In this document: positions 17,717 to 26,728 of the stretch, piece by piece | Position numbering within the stretch: position 1 is the stretch's first letter | Layout: every line of letters starts with the position of its first letter | NCBI RefSeq assembly: GCF_000296815.2 | Contig: NZ_CAIT01000007.1 | Span: 558,001 to 622,000, forward strand | Length of the DNA stretch: 64,000 nucleotides | Direction: 5' to 3' | Source of the DNA: Fibrisoma limi BUZ 3 | GTDB taxonomy: Bacteria; Bacteroidota; Bacteroidia; Cytophagales; Spirosomataceae | The notes under the pieces: generated by a model | What the model saw: the letters and a program-made list of their open reading frames with translations, nothing else | The model's database searches: none | What the model was told of the DNA's origin: nothing | Position numbers and translations under genes: made by a program

Positions 17717-20700
17717 CTATTGTTCGGATTGAACGGAACGACGAAAATTAGCAGGCGAAGCACCGAATTCTTCCGAAAATACCCGACTGAAATACTTGGG
17801 ATCCTCAAAACCCACGGCGTAGGCAATCTGGGAAATATTGAGCCCCGACGAAACAAGCAGTTCCTTAGCTTTACCCAGCCGGAGCATCCGGATATAGCGC
17901 GAAATCGACATACCCGTCAGGGCCACCAGCTTCGAATGGAGCGTAGTCCGGCTCATGCCCATCTGATGGCAGAGTTCATCAATTGACAGGTCGGTATTGG
18001 TCAGTTGCTCTTCCAGCGCCGACCGCAGCTTTAGTAAAAAGATGTCTTCCAGTGAGGCAGTTTCCTCCGGAAGTGGCAAATCGGACGGTGCAGTTGCCAG
18101 CGCTAGCTGACTATAGTGCTGCTGGAGTATACGCCGGGACTGAAGTAGGTTGCTCAGCACCACCTGTAATTCCTCCCGGTGAAAGGGTTTGGTCAGGTAA
18201 GCGTCGGCTCCGCGTCGAAGTCCGGCAATACGGTCGCTGGCTGCGGCTTTGGCCGTCAACAATACGATGGGGATGTGGCTGGTACGCGGATCGTTTTTCA
18301 GTTCGTCGCATAACTGAAAACCGTCTTTTTGGGGCATCATCACATCACTCAGAATCAAGTCCGGTATTTTGTCGAGCGCCAGCTCAACGCCCGCCTGACC
18401 GTTTTCGGCCCGAATGATCTGATAATTAGCCTGGACGCAGGAAACTATATAACTGGCTACGTCCTCATTGTCTTCTACCAGCAGCAGAACCGGTTTTTCC
18501 TCATTGGTATCAGGCATCGGCTGGACCGCGTCCTGCGTATCCAGATGCGTGCTAGTAGGCCCGGCAACAGGTATCAGCGCCACCGGAGCCTGCTGGGTAT
18601 GGGGCAACCGGATTATAAACTCAGCTCCCTCACCCGGTCGGCTCCGTACCGCCAGTCCACCGTGCATTAGCACCACCAGTTCACGCACCAGCGAGAGTCC
18701 GATACCGGTTCCGCCAGTTTCCGGAATCGGCTGCATACGATCTGCATCAGCAGTCCGCTGATAGAATCGGTCGAAAATATGCGGGAGGTCATGGGCGTCG
18801 ATGCCAGGGCCTGTATTGCGTACACCAACAGAAATCCAGGGTTCCTCGCGGTGTTGCGTCGGGGAAACGGCTTCATAGTAGCTCTCCCCCAACGGGCTCC
18901 ATTTCTCATGGGTGGTCAGTTGAAAGGAAACGTGTCCACCGGCGGGTGTAAATTTGAGGGCGTTGGTTAGTAGGTTGGACAGGATATCCTGAAGTTTGTC
19001 CTTATCGAAATCGGCCTCAAGTGCTTTTTCATCAGACTGAAAATGTAATTGAATCCCCTTCACAGCGGCCATCGTGTGGAACGACTCGGTCAGATAGCGG
19101 GTAAAATCGGCCAGATCGGCCTGGATGGGTTGCAGATACATCTCCCCTGCTTCAAGTTTGGAGAGATCCAGAATCTGGTTGATGAGCCGCAGCAGGTTGC
19201 GCCCGTTGCGTTCGATCAGTTCCGACGACCGTTGAACCCGCCGTGTCAGTTCATCCGGCTCATAGCGTTTCAGCTCCGAGGTTATACCCAGAATAACCGT
19301 CAGCGGGGTACGGAATTCGTGCGAAATATTGGCAAAGAACCGCGATTTCGCTTCGTTGAGCCGATGAAGCAATTGAGCTTGTTCCGCGATGAGTTCTTTG
19401 TCCTGCTCAATTTGGGCAGTGGCCTGACGGATTTCTGTCTGTAGCCGTACTTCTACTTGCTGATGCGACCAGATGCGCCACTGCATCCAGGCCCAGATTC
19501 CGCCCATCAACGCCAGAGCGGCCAGAATCAAAAACCAGATCTGCAGATAAAAAGGCCGCTTGACCTCGACCTGAATCGTTAGCGTATTAGCCGACCATTG
19601 CCCATTGGAAGCCTGCCCCTTAATCAGCAACTGGTGGGTGCCATAGGGCAGATTACTCAGCCGCAACGATGATTCGGTCTGTTGCGTCCATGCTGCGTCC
19701 AGGTCCTTGAACTGATAGGCGTAGACATTTTTCTCGGCGTCGGTATAGTTCAGCAGCGCAAAATCCAGCACCGCGGTCTGGTCGTCGGGACGGATAGTTA
19801 TGGTTTGGGTTTTCGCTACGTCCTCGGTTTTATCAACAAGCTGCCGAAGGTCCTGATCGAACTGCCGAAACGAAACCATGCGCATCAGCAGCGGAGCGGA
19901 TGGTCTTTCGGATTCGAAATTCCGGGGATCGAAGGCCGTAATGCCGTTCAGTCCTCCGAAATAAATCTGGCCGTCCTTGTCCTGAAAATGCGAAACTCGA
20001 TTGAACTCGTTGTGCGTAATGCCATCCTGCACAAAATAGGTTTGGGTCGTTTGCCGGACCGGATCGAACCGCATAATCCCGTAGTCACTGCTCATCCACA
20101 GATTGCCCCGCCGGTCGGGGTAAACCGCGTAGATATTATCGTTCGATAAGCCCTCGGTACGCCGAAACTGCCGGTACTGGTTCTGTTGGCGGTCCCAGCG
20201 AATCAAACCCGCATTAGCAGTAGCCAGCCAGTAAATACCTTTCGAATCCTGGTAAAAATGCTGATAACTATCAGCAGGCAGGTGAAAACCGTTATGGCCA
20301 CCTGTCCAGTAACGGGCCGTAATGCCTTTTTGCGGGTCGAGCGTATATAAACCGGTAGTTGCACAAACCCATAACGTACCTCGACGGTCGGGCGCCATAT
20401 GGAGTATATGCCCCTGAGCGAGTTCGGTAAACTGGTTATACTTGGTAAAGGAGGTACCCCGTCCGGTTCGGGTATTTATCCATGTAAGCCCTTTCTGACT
20501 TCCAGCCAACCATTGATCGGGGCCAAACGGGTGGAAGGTCCAGATCGCAGACCCGTCGGGCAGCTTTATGGTGGAATACGTACCGGCCGACGGGTTGTAG
20601 TGGACTACGTGCTCAGCGTTGCCCGCATAGATCTGTCCCTGTGCATCATGGGCTATCCCGTAGGCAAAGACACTGTTTCCGTACAGCTTTTGGGGTTCTC

Positions 20701-21850
20701 CGCCCCGCTGGGGGATACGGTAGAGCCCAAATTTTTCCAGGTTCGCAAATACCTGATCGCCCAGGGCAGTAATGCCCCGAATCGCAGCTCCCTGTTCTCC
20801 TTTGTTGTTCTCCTGGTACGCTAATCGCTGAAAGTGATTCTGAATCAGTTTGACCTGATAGACGCCAAAACTGGTTCCTAACCATAGCAGACCATTCCGG
20901 TCGCGGTAAAAGCTCCGGTTCTCGATGGTTTCTCCGGCTGTCTGCCCGGCAATAGTCAGGACGGTCCGGTTCGCGGAGTCTCGCAGACTAATGCCATCCC
21001 AGAGTAGACCGGTTCGGTCAACGGGGTAGCAAACCGGGCCCATGTACCGTTTCATCGACTCCAAAAGGGCCGATGGCCACTCCCGCCGACGCCCCAGTTC
21101 ATCGACACTATAAAATGTGTGGTGCTCTGTGTTAGCCGGATTATACACTGTATAGAAAAACTCAATTCCGGCGTTTCGCTGGCCCAAACACCAGCTAACA
21201 ATATCCTTCCCGTGCGAAAATTGGTGCAGAACACGGCCGTCGGCGGTCAGTTCAACAATGCGGTTTTCATCGGCAAGGGCCCATACGGTATTCCGGGCAG
21301 TAGCCCGAAAGGTACCCAGCGTCTTAAATTGCGGTAGAGAAACCGAACGCAAACCCGATCTCGGGTGGTACGTAATCAGCGTAGCAGGCCGGTAGTTTGT
21401 CAGGAAGATGGTACCGTTATCCGAGCTTAACAGGCCCTGAAGATCGTTGGATAGGACTGAAGGAAGCTGTCCCTCGAACTTTTCCTTAAAGGATACTACC
21501 TTACCCGCCAGTGGATTAAAGAGTATAATCTGAGATTGTCCCGTTGAGCCTCCAAGCCATAAGTTGCCATCGGCATCCTGGGCAATGGAATGAATATCAT
21601 CAAAATGAAGCCCGTTGCGTTCCTTGGTGAAGTTGGTGAATGTCTTGCCATCGAAGCGGTTAAGGCCAAACTTGGTACCGAACCACATAAACCCCTGCCG
21701 ATCCTGAAAAATAGCGTTGATTTCACGATGCGACAGACCGTTTTCCGGTCCGTAGTGTTTCACCCAGGCTACGTAGGGCTGCGCTGTTGCCAACGGCAGA
21801 AAACACAGCCAGAGAAGCATATTGATTAGAGGACGTAGCGTTATCACCAT
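17717..21850 (-). CDS. Hybrid two-component sensor/regulator (HTCS)
   Basis: 1377 residues from ATG 21850 (a GTG two codons upstream is possible). Order: signal peptide; Reg_prop two-propeller periplasmic sensor (about 25-680, repeats such as DRQGFMWFGTKFGLNRFDG and DRRGNLWMSSDYGIMRFD); Y_Y_Y domain; membrane helix near 770-795; HisKA with His844 in NISHEFRTPL; HATPase_c with GGTGIGLSLV; receiver with Asp1169 in LILSDVMMPQKDG; AraC-type HTH at the end (AYAVGFEDPKYFSRVFSEEFG). All key residues are present. HTCS proteins sense oligosaccharides and activate nearby polysaccharide loci, and this one lies directly downstream of the glucuronoxylan operon on the same strand, so it is a likely activator of it. 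Confidence 0.95.
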   Translation of the reverse strand: MVITLRPLINMLLWLCFLPLATAQPYVAWVKHYGPENGLSHREINAIFQDRQGFMWFGTKFGLNRFDGKTFTNFTKERNGLHFDDIHSIAQDADGNLWLGGSTGQSQIILFNPLAGKVVSFKEKFEGQLPSVLSNDLQGLLSSDNGTIFLTNYRPATLITYHPRSGLRSVSLPQFKTLGTFRATARNTVWALADENRIVELTADGRVLHQFSHGKDIVSWCLGQRNAGIEFFYTVYNPANTEHHTFYSVDELGRRREWPSALLESMKRYMGPVCYPVDRTGLLWDGISLRDSANRTVLTIAGQTAGETIENRSFYRDRNGLLWLGTSFGVYQVKLIQNHFQRLAYQENNKGEQGAAIRGITALGDQVFANLEKFGLYRIPQRGGEPQKLYGNSVFAYGIAHDAQGQIYAGNAEHVVHYNPSAGTYSTIKLPDGSAIWTFHPFGPDQWLAGSQKGLTWINTRTGRGTSFTKYNQFTELAQGHILHMAPDRRGTLWVCATTGLYTLDPQKGITARYWTGGHNGFHLPADSYQHFYQDSKGIYWLATANAGLIRWDRQQNQYRQFRRTEGLSNDNIYAVYPDRRGNLWMSSDYGIMRFDPVRQTTQTYFVQDGITHNEFNRVSHFQDKDGQIYFGGLNGITAFDPRNFESERPSAPLLMRMVSFRQFDQDLRQLVDKTEDVAKTQTITIRPDDQTAVLDFALLNYTDAEKNVYAYQFKDLDAAWTQQTESSLRLSNLPYGTHQLLIKGQASNGQWSANTLTIQVEVKRPFYLQIWFLILAALALMGGIWAWMQWRIWSHQQVEVRLQTEIRQATAQIEQDKELIAEQAQLLHRLNEAKSRFFANISHEFRTPLTVILGITSELKRYEPDELTRRVQRSSELIERNGRNLLRLINQILDLSKLEAGEMYLQPIQADLADFTRYLTESFHTMAAVKGIQLHFQSDEKALEADFDKDKLQDILSNLLTNALKFTPAGGHVSFQLTTHEKWSPLGESYYEAVSPTQHREEPWISVGVRNTGPGIDAHDLPHIFDRFYQRTADADRMQPIPETGGTGIGLSLVRELVVLMHGGLAVRSRPGEGAEFIIRLPHTQQAPVALIPVAGPTSTHLDTQDAVQPMPDTNEEKPVLLLVEDNEDVASYIVSCVQANYQIIRAENGQAGVELALDKIPDLILSDVMMPQKDGFQLCDELKNDPRTSHIPIVLLTAKAAASDRIAGLRRGADAYLTKPFHREELQVVLSNLLQSRRILQQHYSQLALATAPSDLPLPEETASLEDIFLLKLRSALEEQLTNTDLSIDELCHQMGMSRTTLHSKLVALTGMSISRYIRMLRLGKAKELLVSSGLNISQIAYAVGFEDPKYFSRVFSEEFGASPANFRRSVQSEQ

Positions 21851-21955
21851 CGGCACTTCAAGCCTCCATAAGGCAGACTTGCATTATTCCCCAAACAGGC
21901 TGCATACGGATAGATGGGTTGTCGCCCTCCTGGAAAACCCTATAAATTAAGAATA

Positions 21956-22011
21956 GTACGGTCAGGAAATGCGCTACATACTGTCATGCGTCGCGCATTT
22001 CCTGACCGTAC
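21956..22011. repeat. 19-bp perfect inverted repeat between SDR and HTCS genes
   Basis: GTACGGTCAGGAAATGCGC at 21956-21974 and its exact complement at 21993-22011, with an 18-base spacer. It starts 57 bases beyond the stop of the last gene of the long operon. On the minus strand it is followed by an AT-rich stretch without a clean T run, so it may end or stabilise the operon transcript. Confidence 0.6.
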
Positions 22012-22067
22012 CGTCATATTCAACTAATTACCCCCGCGTTCGCCGTGCCTTTATAGCTCATACTAAT

Positions 22068-22877
22068 TTAGAACCCAATGGAGTTCCCGCCATCCACGGG
22101 CAGCGACGCACCCGTGATGTAGCGGGCTGCATCAGAAGCCAGGAACACGGCCGCCCAGCCAATATCCTCGGGCTTGCCGAACTTCCCCATCGGTGTCCGG
22201 CGCATAGCCCGGGCAAACCGGTCGGGGTCACCACTCATGGCCGTTTTACTCATGGCCGTTTCGATGAACCCGGGCGCTATTGAATTTACCCGTACGCCCT
22301 GCCCCGACCACTCCGACGCCAGCACTTTTACCATGCCTTCGACGGCTGACTTTGAAGCCGCATAGGCTGCCACCCGGTCGATACCGTAATAGGCCGCCAT
22401 CGACGAAATCATGATAATAGAGCCGCTTTGCCGTTCAACCATCCGCTGCGCACAGGCCCGTGTCAGACTGAACACCGAGTTCAGGTTGGTGTGTACAATA
22501 CGGTCAAAATCCTCGTCGGAAACTTCCAACGCTGGCTTCTTCATGTTAATCCCAGCATTGTTAACCAGAATATCGATGGGTCCATACGTAGCTTCGATGG
22601 TTTCGACCAGCCCGTCGAGCGACTCGCGAACGGTTACGTCATTGACCAGGTAATGCGCCCGGTCGCCCAGGCTTTCAGTAGCCTCCTGGAGCGGTTGTTC
22701 ACGTCGGCCCGTAATCACAACATTGGCCCCGGATTGTACCATGCAACGGGCAATATCGAAGCCGATGCCGCTGCCTCCACCCGTAATTAAGGCCAATTTA
22801 CCTTCGAGCGAGAACGCGGTGGCGTGGGTTGGCATTTCCGTAAGCTGTCCGTTGGTTTTTGTTTCTATCTGTTCCAT
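22068..22877 (-). CDS. SDR-family oxidoreductase, candidate fructuronate reductase
   Basis: 269 residues from ATG 22877. Classical short-chain dehydrogenase: cofactor loop ITGGGSGIG, NNAG, catalytic Ser in IMISSMAA and YAASKSA for Tyr/Lys, and C-terminal GKPEDIGWAAVFLASD with ITGASLPVDGG. It is most like gluconate 5-dehydrogenase-type enzymes, which include the SDR-type D-mannonate oxidoreductase known from Bacillus. The operon has UxaC and UxuA but no long-chain UxuB for the step between them, so this cytoplasmic enzyme, last gene of the operon, is the best candidate. That specific role is inference. Confidence 0.85.
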   Translation of the reverse strand: MEQIETKTNGQLTEMPTHATAFSLEGKLALITGGGSGIGFDIARCMVQSGANVVITGRREQPLQEATESLGDRAHYLVNDVTVRESLDGLVETIEATYGPIDILVNNAGINMKKPALEVSDEDFDRIVHTNLNSVFSLTRACAQRMVERQSGSIIMISSMAAYYGIDRVAAYAASKSAVEGMVKVLASEWSGQGVRVNSIAPGFIETAMSKTAMSGDPDRFARAMRRTPMGKFGKPEDIGWAAVFLASDAARYITGASLPVDGGNSIGF

Positions 22878-22960
22878 TGTACTAATTAAATCTAACCCAG
22901 GCTCCGGCTTATTTTGGCAAAAAAGCACAGACTAAAGCCGACCGGGTCCGTCCTGTGCTG

Positions 22961-23815
22961 CTATTGGATGGGTGTATCTCGTGAATCGGCGTAGGCTTTG
23001 CTGAAATCTATCTTTTTCACCTGACCCACGACGTAGCGAATACCCTGAAATATGTGCTGCACAAAAGTAGGGTCTTCATAATCCTTTTTGTGATGACCGA
23101 GCGTTGTACACCAGGTGTATCCGCCGTCGAAGTTGTAGTACCAGGCCGAAGGATAGAGTTGCGTGTATGTACCGCCGAACATTTTGATCTTTTCCGGTTC
23201 TCCCTGATTCAGCGACGTCAGGTCGTTCGCCATGATAATCGTCGGCCCCGGCGACATCTCTTTCGAAAAATAGAACTCATCCTCCTTCTCCCATACCTTC
23301 GGCAACCCCGCCATCGACGGATGTTTCGTGTCAATTACGTTGATCCGGATCTTCTGGAAAGGTGGGTGCCAGGCAAAGGTGCCGCCAATCATGCGTTTGA
23401 ACCATGACCAGTTACGTTCGGTACCCATCACGGAGTGAATCCCGACGAACCCGCCCCCCGCTTCGATGTAGCGCCGAAACGCCAGCCGCTGCGCATCCGT
23501 ATCGAACACATCGTTATTGGTGCTCGGGAAAATCAGCGTGGTATACTGCTTCAGATTATCCTCCGTAAAAACAGTTGGCTGGTCTGACACATCGACTTTA
23601 AAGCCATACTGCTGCCCAAGTCGTTGGATGCACTGCACCGCGTTTGGAATGTTGTCGTGGACGTAGCCCTTCCCGTTTTTGGTGTAGACCAGGACCTTCA
23701 CTTTTTTCCAGTTCACGTCGTCCTTCGACCAGCCGACGGTTATGGTTGTCAGCCAAAGGAACACGAAACCCAGTAACGCGGAATTAGATCGGCTCATCAG
23801 CGTAGCAAACGTCAT
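22961..23815 (-). CDS. ThuA-like domain protein, exported
   Basis: 284 residues with a Sec signal (about residues 1-30, ending VGWSK). The ThuA-like flavodoxin-type fold is visible: VKVLVYTKNGKGYVHDNI, LIFPSTNNDVFD, GGGFVGIHSVMG, IGGTFAWHPPFQ, EDEFYFSKEMSP and TWCTTLGHHKKDY. ThuA was first linked to trehalose use together with a Gfo/Idh/MocA dehydrogenase (ThuB). Here the gene overlaps the stop of such a dehydrogenase by four bases (ATGA), so the two are translated together. It probably acts on a modified sugar in the periplasm; the substrate is unknown. Confidence 0.88.
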   Translation of the reverse strand: MTFATLMSRSNSALLGFVFLWLTTITVGWSKDDVNWKKVKVLVYTKNGKGYVHDNIPNAVQCIQRLGQQYGFKVDVSDQPTVFTEDNLKQYTTLIFPSTNNDVFDTDAQRLAFRRYIEAGGGFVGIHSVMGTERNWSWFKRMIGGTFAWHPPFQKIRINVIDTKHPSMAGLPKVWEKEDEFYFSKEMSPGPTIIMANDLTSLNQGEPEKIKMFGGTYTQLYPSAWYYNFDGGYTWCTTLGHHKKDYEDPTFVQHIFQGIRYVVGQVKKIDFSKAYADSRDTPIQ

Positions 23816-24972
23816 ACTTTTAAATCAAGGCGCTTGGCCTGTTTCTGCGCTTTCAGGGCCAGTTCGGTTGCCAGGAAGCAGTGCTCCTGCGACATGGCAG
23901 TTTCCGTGCGGTTAAGGACGTCGTTCACTAGTTGTTCACCATACGGCAGCGGCTCCTTACTGCAATCAATGTAGCGGGTTTCTTTATTGTCCGTCAGGAA
24001 CAGGTGGTTACCGCCATCCCGTCCACCAGGATCGATATTCTTTCGAAGTTCAATGAATCCATCCGTGCCGAGGATGGTTAGTCGGCCGTCTCCCCACGAT
24101 TTCAGGCCGTCGGGGGTGAACCAGTCGACCCGGATGTAGCCGGTGCCGCCGTCGCCCCGCAGCATCACATCGCCGAAATCCTCGAAATTAGGGTACTGCG
24201 GATAATGGACGTTCCCGACCTGCGAAGCCACCACTTCGGCTTTGGTCGACCCCGTGAAATACAGAAACTGGTCAAACTGGTGGGAAGCAATGTCGCAGAT
24301 GATCCCACCGAACCGCTTCTTGTCAAAAAACCAGTCCGGTCGGGTCTTGGGATTCATCCGGTGCGGTCCGAGCCCTACGGTCTGAATTACTTTCCCAATT
24401 GTGCCCGACTTCACCAGTTCTCCTGCCTTAACGGTCGCGCGGTTCTCCAGGCGTTCGCTGTACAGGATCGAGTAGATACGTTTGGTCTCTTTCTGCACTT
24501 TGCGGACTTCGGCCAGTTGCTCCAGCGTCGTGATGCCGGGTTTATCGACCATGTAATCCTTGCCCGCCTTCATCACCCGGATACCCAGCGGTGCCCGCTC
24601 ATCCGGAATGATGGAACTCAGCACGAGCTGAATGGAGGTATCATCCAGGATTTCCTGTTCACTCCGGGCGGCTTTCGCCTGCGGGTACCGTTTGGCAAAC
24701 TCGGCAGCCAGATCCGGCTCCTTGGCGTAAAAGGAAACCAGCTCCCCTCCACCCCGAATCACCGCGCCAACCTGCCCATAAATATGCCCGTGATTTACTC
24801 CGATAACAGAGAAACGGATACGGGGTGCTGCGTTTTGTTTCGAACTGAGTATGGCTGGGCTTTCAATAGCCGGTTTTGATGCTGTCAGAAGCTCGTTCGG
24901 AATAGCCGGCGCTACGACTAAGCCAGCCGCCGTTTTGATAAAATTCCGTCGATTTGCGTGTGAGTCGTTCAT
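23812..24972 (-). CDS. Gfo/Idh/MocA-family oxidoreductase, exported (Tat-like signal)
   Basis: 386 residues. The N-terminus NRRNFIKTAAGLVVAPAIP has the twin-arginine pattern of a Tat signal, which fits export with bound NAD(P). Then comes a Rossmann domain (RFSVIGVNHGHIYGQVGA, with an atypical glycine loop), the EKP-type motif as MVDKPGITT, and a C-terminal substrate domain with ICDIASHQFDQFLYFTG. Its stop overlaps the start of the ThuA-like gene (ATGA), and a repeat-rich spacer separates it from the preceding oxidoreductase gene. The sugar substrate is not known. Confidence 0.88.
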   Translation of the reverse strand: MNDSHANRRNFIKTAAGLVVAPAIPNELLTASKPAIESPAILSSKQNAAPRIRFSVIGVNHGHIYGQVGAVIRGGGELVSFYAKEPDLAAEFAKRYPQAKAARSEQEILDDTSIQLVLSSIIPDERAPLGIRVMKAGKDYMVDKPGITTLEQLAEVRKVQKETKRIYSILYSERLENRATVKAGELVKSGTIGKVIQTVGLGPHRMNPKTRPDWFFDKKRFGGIICDIASHQFDQFLYFTGSTKAEVVASQVGNVHYPQYPNFEDFGDVMLRGDGGTGYIRVDWFTPDGLKSWGDGRLTILGTDGFIELRKNIDPGGRDGGNHLFLTDNKETRYIDCSKEPLPYGEQLVNDVLNRTETAMSQEHCFLATELALKAQKQAKRLDLKV

Positions 24973-24975
24973 TGT

Positions 24976-25125
24976 TTAAAGAGTGAATGAGCGAAAGAGT
25001 CAAAGAGCGAAAGAGCGAATCAATTTACCGAAGCGGAGTAGGTGAGCCAAATAACGAACCAACTCCACTACAACCCAAGAACCTAATTCACTCTTTCGCT
25101 CTTTCACTCATTCGCTCTTTGGTTG
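24976..25125. repeat. Octamer-rich inverted repeat between two oxidoreductase genes
   Basis: Left arm at about 24976-25020 is built from repeats of GAGCGAAA and GAGTGAAT; right arm at 25088-25125 carries the same units in the opposite orientation, so the spacer can fold into a long imperfect hairpin. The right arm runs into the 3' end of the neighbouring gene and encodes its last about ten residues. Confidence 0.7.
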
Positions 25126-26497
25126 ACTTGGCCATCTCCAGCGCCTGGGTCGTGGTGTAATACTTGGCGATCATGTTGGGCACTTCCCACTCGGGCAGTT
25201 TGCCAGCTTTCAGATAGCTTAGGTAATTCTCGGTTACGCGACCAAAATGCGCTTCGTGACCTTCCTTATACTTTTCAGGAATGACCACTTCCCAGCCGGT
25301 TTTCAGCTTTTTCAACTCAACACCAGGAAACTGTTGCTGAACGGTTTTCATGGCGGCTGTCAGACTGGATTCAAGAGCTGCATTTTCAGCAACGGGTTCG
25401 ATGTACAGCGTCGGCTTGTACTGCTGCTCTGCGCCCTGCCGGATGATCAGGTTCGCTTTTGTCCCGCGCATGATGGAGTAATGCGTATCGCCAGCGCCCT
25501 CCGGTGCTTTGAAGGCCCAGGTAACGGATACTTTGGCGTGAACACCGCGAAGCTGATAGTTAATCTCTCCGTTGCTGTACACTTTTAGTAGGGTATCATT
25601 GACCACATCCTTCTTCAGATACGCCGGGAAAGTAGGCTGATTGGTGATCGTCTGAAACTGGCTACGGGTCATATCGGTTGTCCACCGGCGGGCCGTATTC
25701 AGGCGAATGTCTTTTTTGTAGTCAATCACCTGATTCGGGAAGCATTCCCACTGCACGAGGTCAACCAGGTGGGTCGTGACGTCGACGATACCTTCGCCCT
25801 GCTGCGCTACGTCCATGAACCAGGCCGGCCGCTGAAGCACGCTACCCGATACGTACTTGTAGAAGTGATGAACGCTTTCTTTCGTAACAGCCGGGTTGTC
25901 GGGCGTACCCTTTTCGAGCGTACCGAAGACAGTTGGCAGCCTGGAGAACTCCCGCTGCAACATCGTCGTGATTTCGAAGCGCTCAGTCATGATGTCGTAC
26001 AGCAGTACGTTCTTTTTGGCCGCAGCGGCAAACGCGTCTTTTAGCTGGTCGAAATTCCGGGCATCGATCACCATAGGTTTGTCAGCCAGTACGTTAAAGC
26101 CCGCGTCGACCGCTTTTTTAATGTACTCCGTTTTCTTTTGGTTATTCCCGGCAATCACCACAACGTTCCCCTTTTTTTCCGCCAGCATCTTTTCGAGGTA
26201 ATCATTGCCAGTGTACACCTTCTCATCCCAGCGCGTCGGGTTTTCGGGTCGTTTGTTATACGACTGAATCCGATCCAGATGCAGTTTGACATCGGGGCCA
26301 GCCGGGGCATACACATGTACTACCGGGCTTACCTCCGGGTACATACTTTTCTGCACCAGAGCCGCATGAAAGTGGCCGGGATCTAACGTAACCAGTTGAA
26401 ACGCGGCTTTCTTTTGAGCATCCTGCGCTGAAGCAGAGGTAGCTGCAACCATGAGCATGGGCAAAAAACAGCGGTGAACAGTAGCAAAAACCTTCAT
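25088..26497 (-). CDS. Gfo/Idh/MocA-family oxidoreductase with putative oxidoreductase C-terminal domain, exported
   Basis: 469 residues from ATG 26497, beginning with a Sec signal (residues 1-25, ending SASAQD). The N-terminal nucleotide domain is divergent (FQLVTLDPGHFHAALVQKS) but keeps the VLADKPMVID motif. The C-terminal half (WFMDVAQQGEGIVDVTTHLVDLVQ region through HYSIMRGTKANLII and HFGRVTENYLSYL) matches the Bacteroidota-specific oxidoreductase C-terminal domain. The last residues (KERMSERAKE) are encoded by a repetitive intergenic element. Substrate unknown; acts outside the cytoplasm if the signal is used. Confidence 0.85.
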   Translation of the reverse strand: MKVFATVHRCFLPMLMVAATSASAQDAQKKAAFQLVTLDPGHFHAALVQKSMYPEVSPVVHVYAPAGPDVKLHLDRIQSYNKRPENPTRWDEKVYTGNDYLEKMLAEKKGNVVVIAGNNQKKTEYIKKAVDAGFNVLADKPMVIDARNFDQLKDAFAAAAKKNVLLYDIMTERFEITTMLQREFSRLPTVFGTLEKGTPDNPAVTKESVHHFYKYVSGSVLQRPAWFMDVAQQGEGIVDVTTHLVDLVQWECFPNQVIDYKKDIRLNTARRWTTDMTRSQFQTITNQPTFPAYLKKDVVNDTLLKVYSNGEINYQLRGVHAKVSVTWAFKAPEGAGDTHYSIMRGTKANLIIRQGAEQQYKPTLYIEPVAENAALESSLTAAMKTVQQQFPGVELKKLKTGWEVVIPEKYKEGHEAHFGRVTENYLSYLKAGKLPEWEVPNMIAKYYTTTQALEMAKSTKERMSERAKE

Positions 26498-26728
26498 TTT
26501 TTGAGTCAATTATTGAGCACAGTTTGAGCAAACCCAAAACCCTAACGGGGCGGCTTGTCAATAGAAAAAAGTTACCCGTTCTATTCCATAAGCGCCGTAG
26601 GGGTGGCCTTTGTGTATCACCAATATTAGGTCGCACCTATGGCGGTTTAGATTGGGACGCACACCAACGGTTCCATTAACAGAACGGGCCTACAGCCTTA
26701 TTAACAACAGACCGTAGGCCAGCACTCA

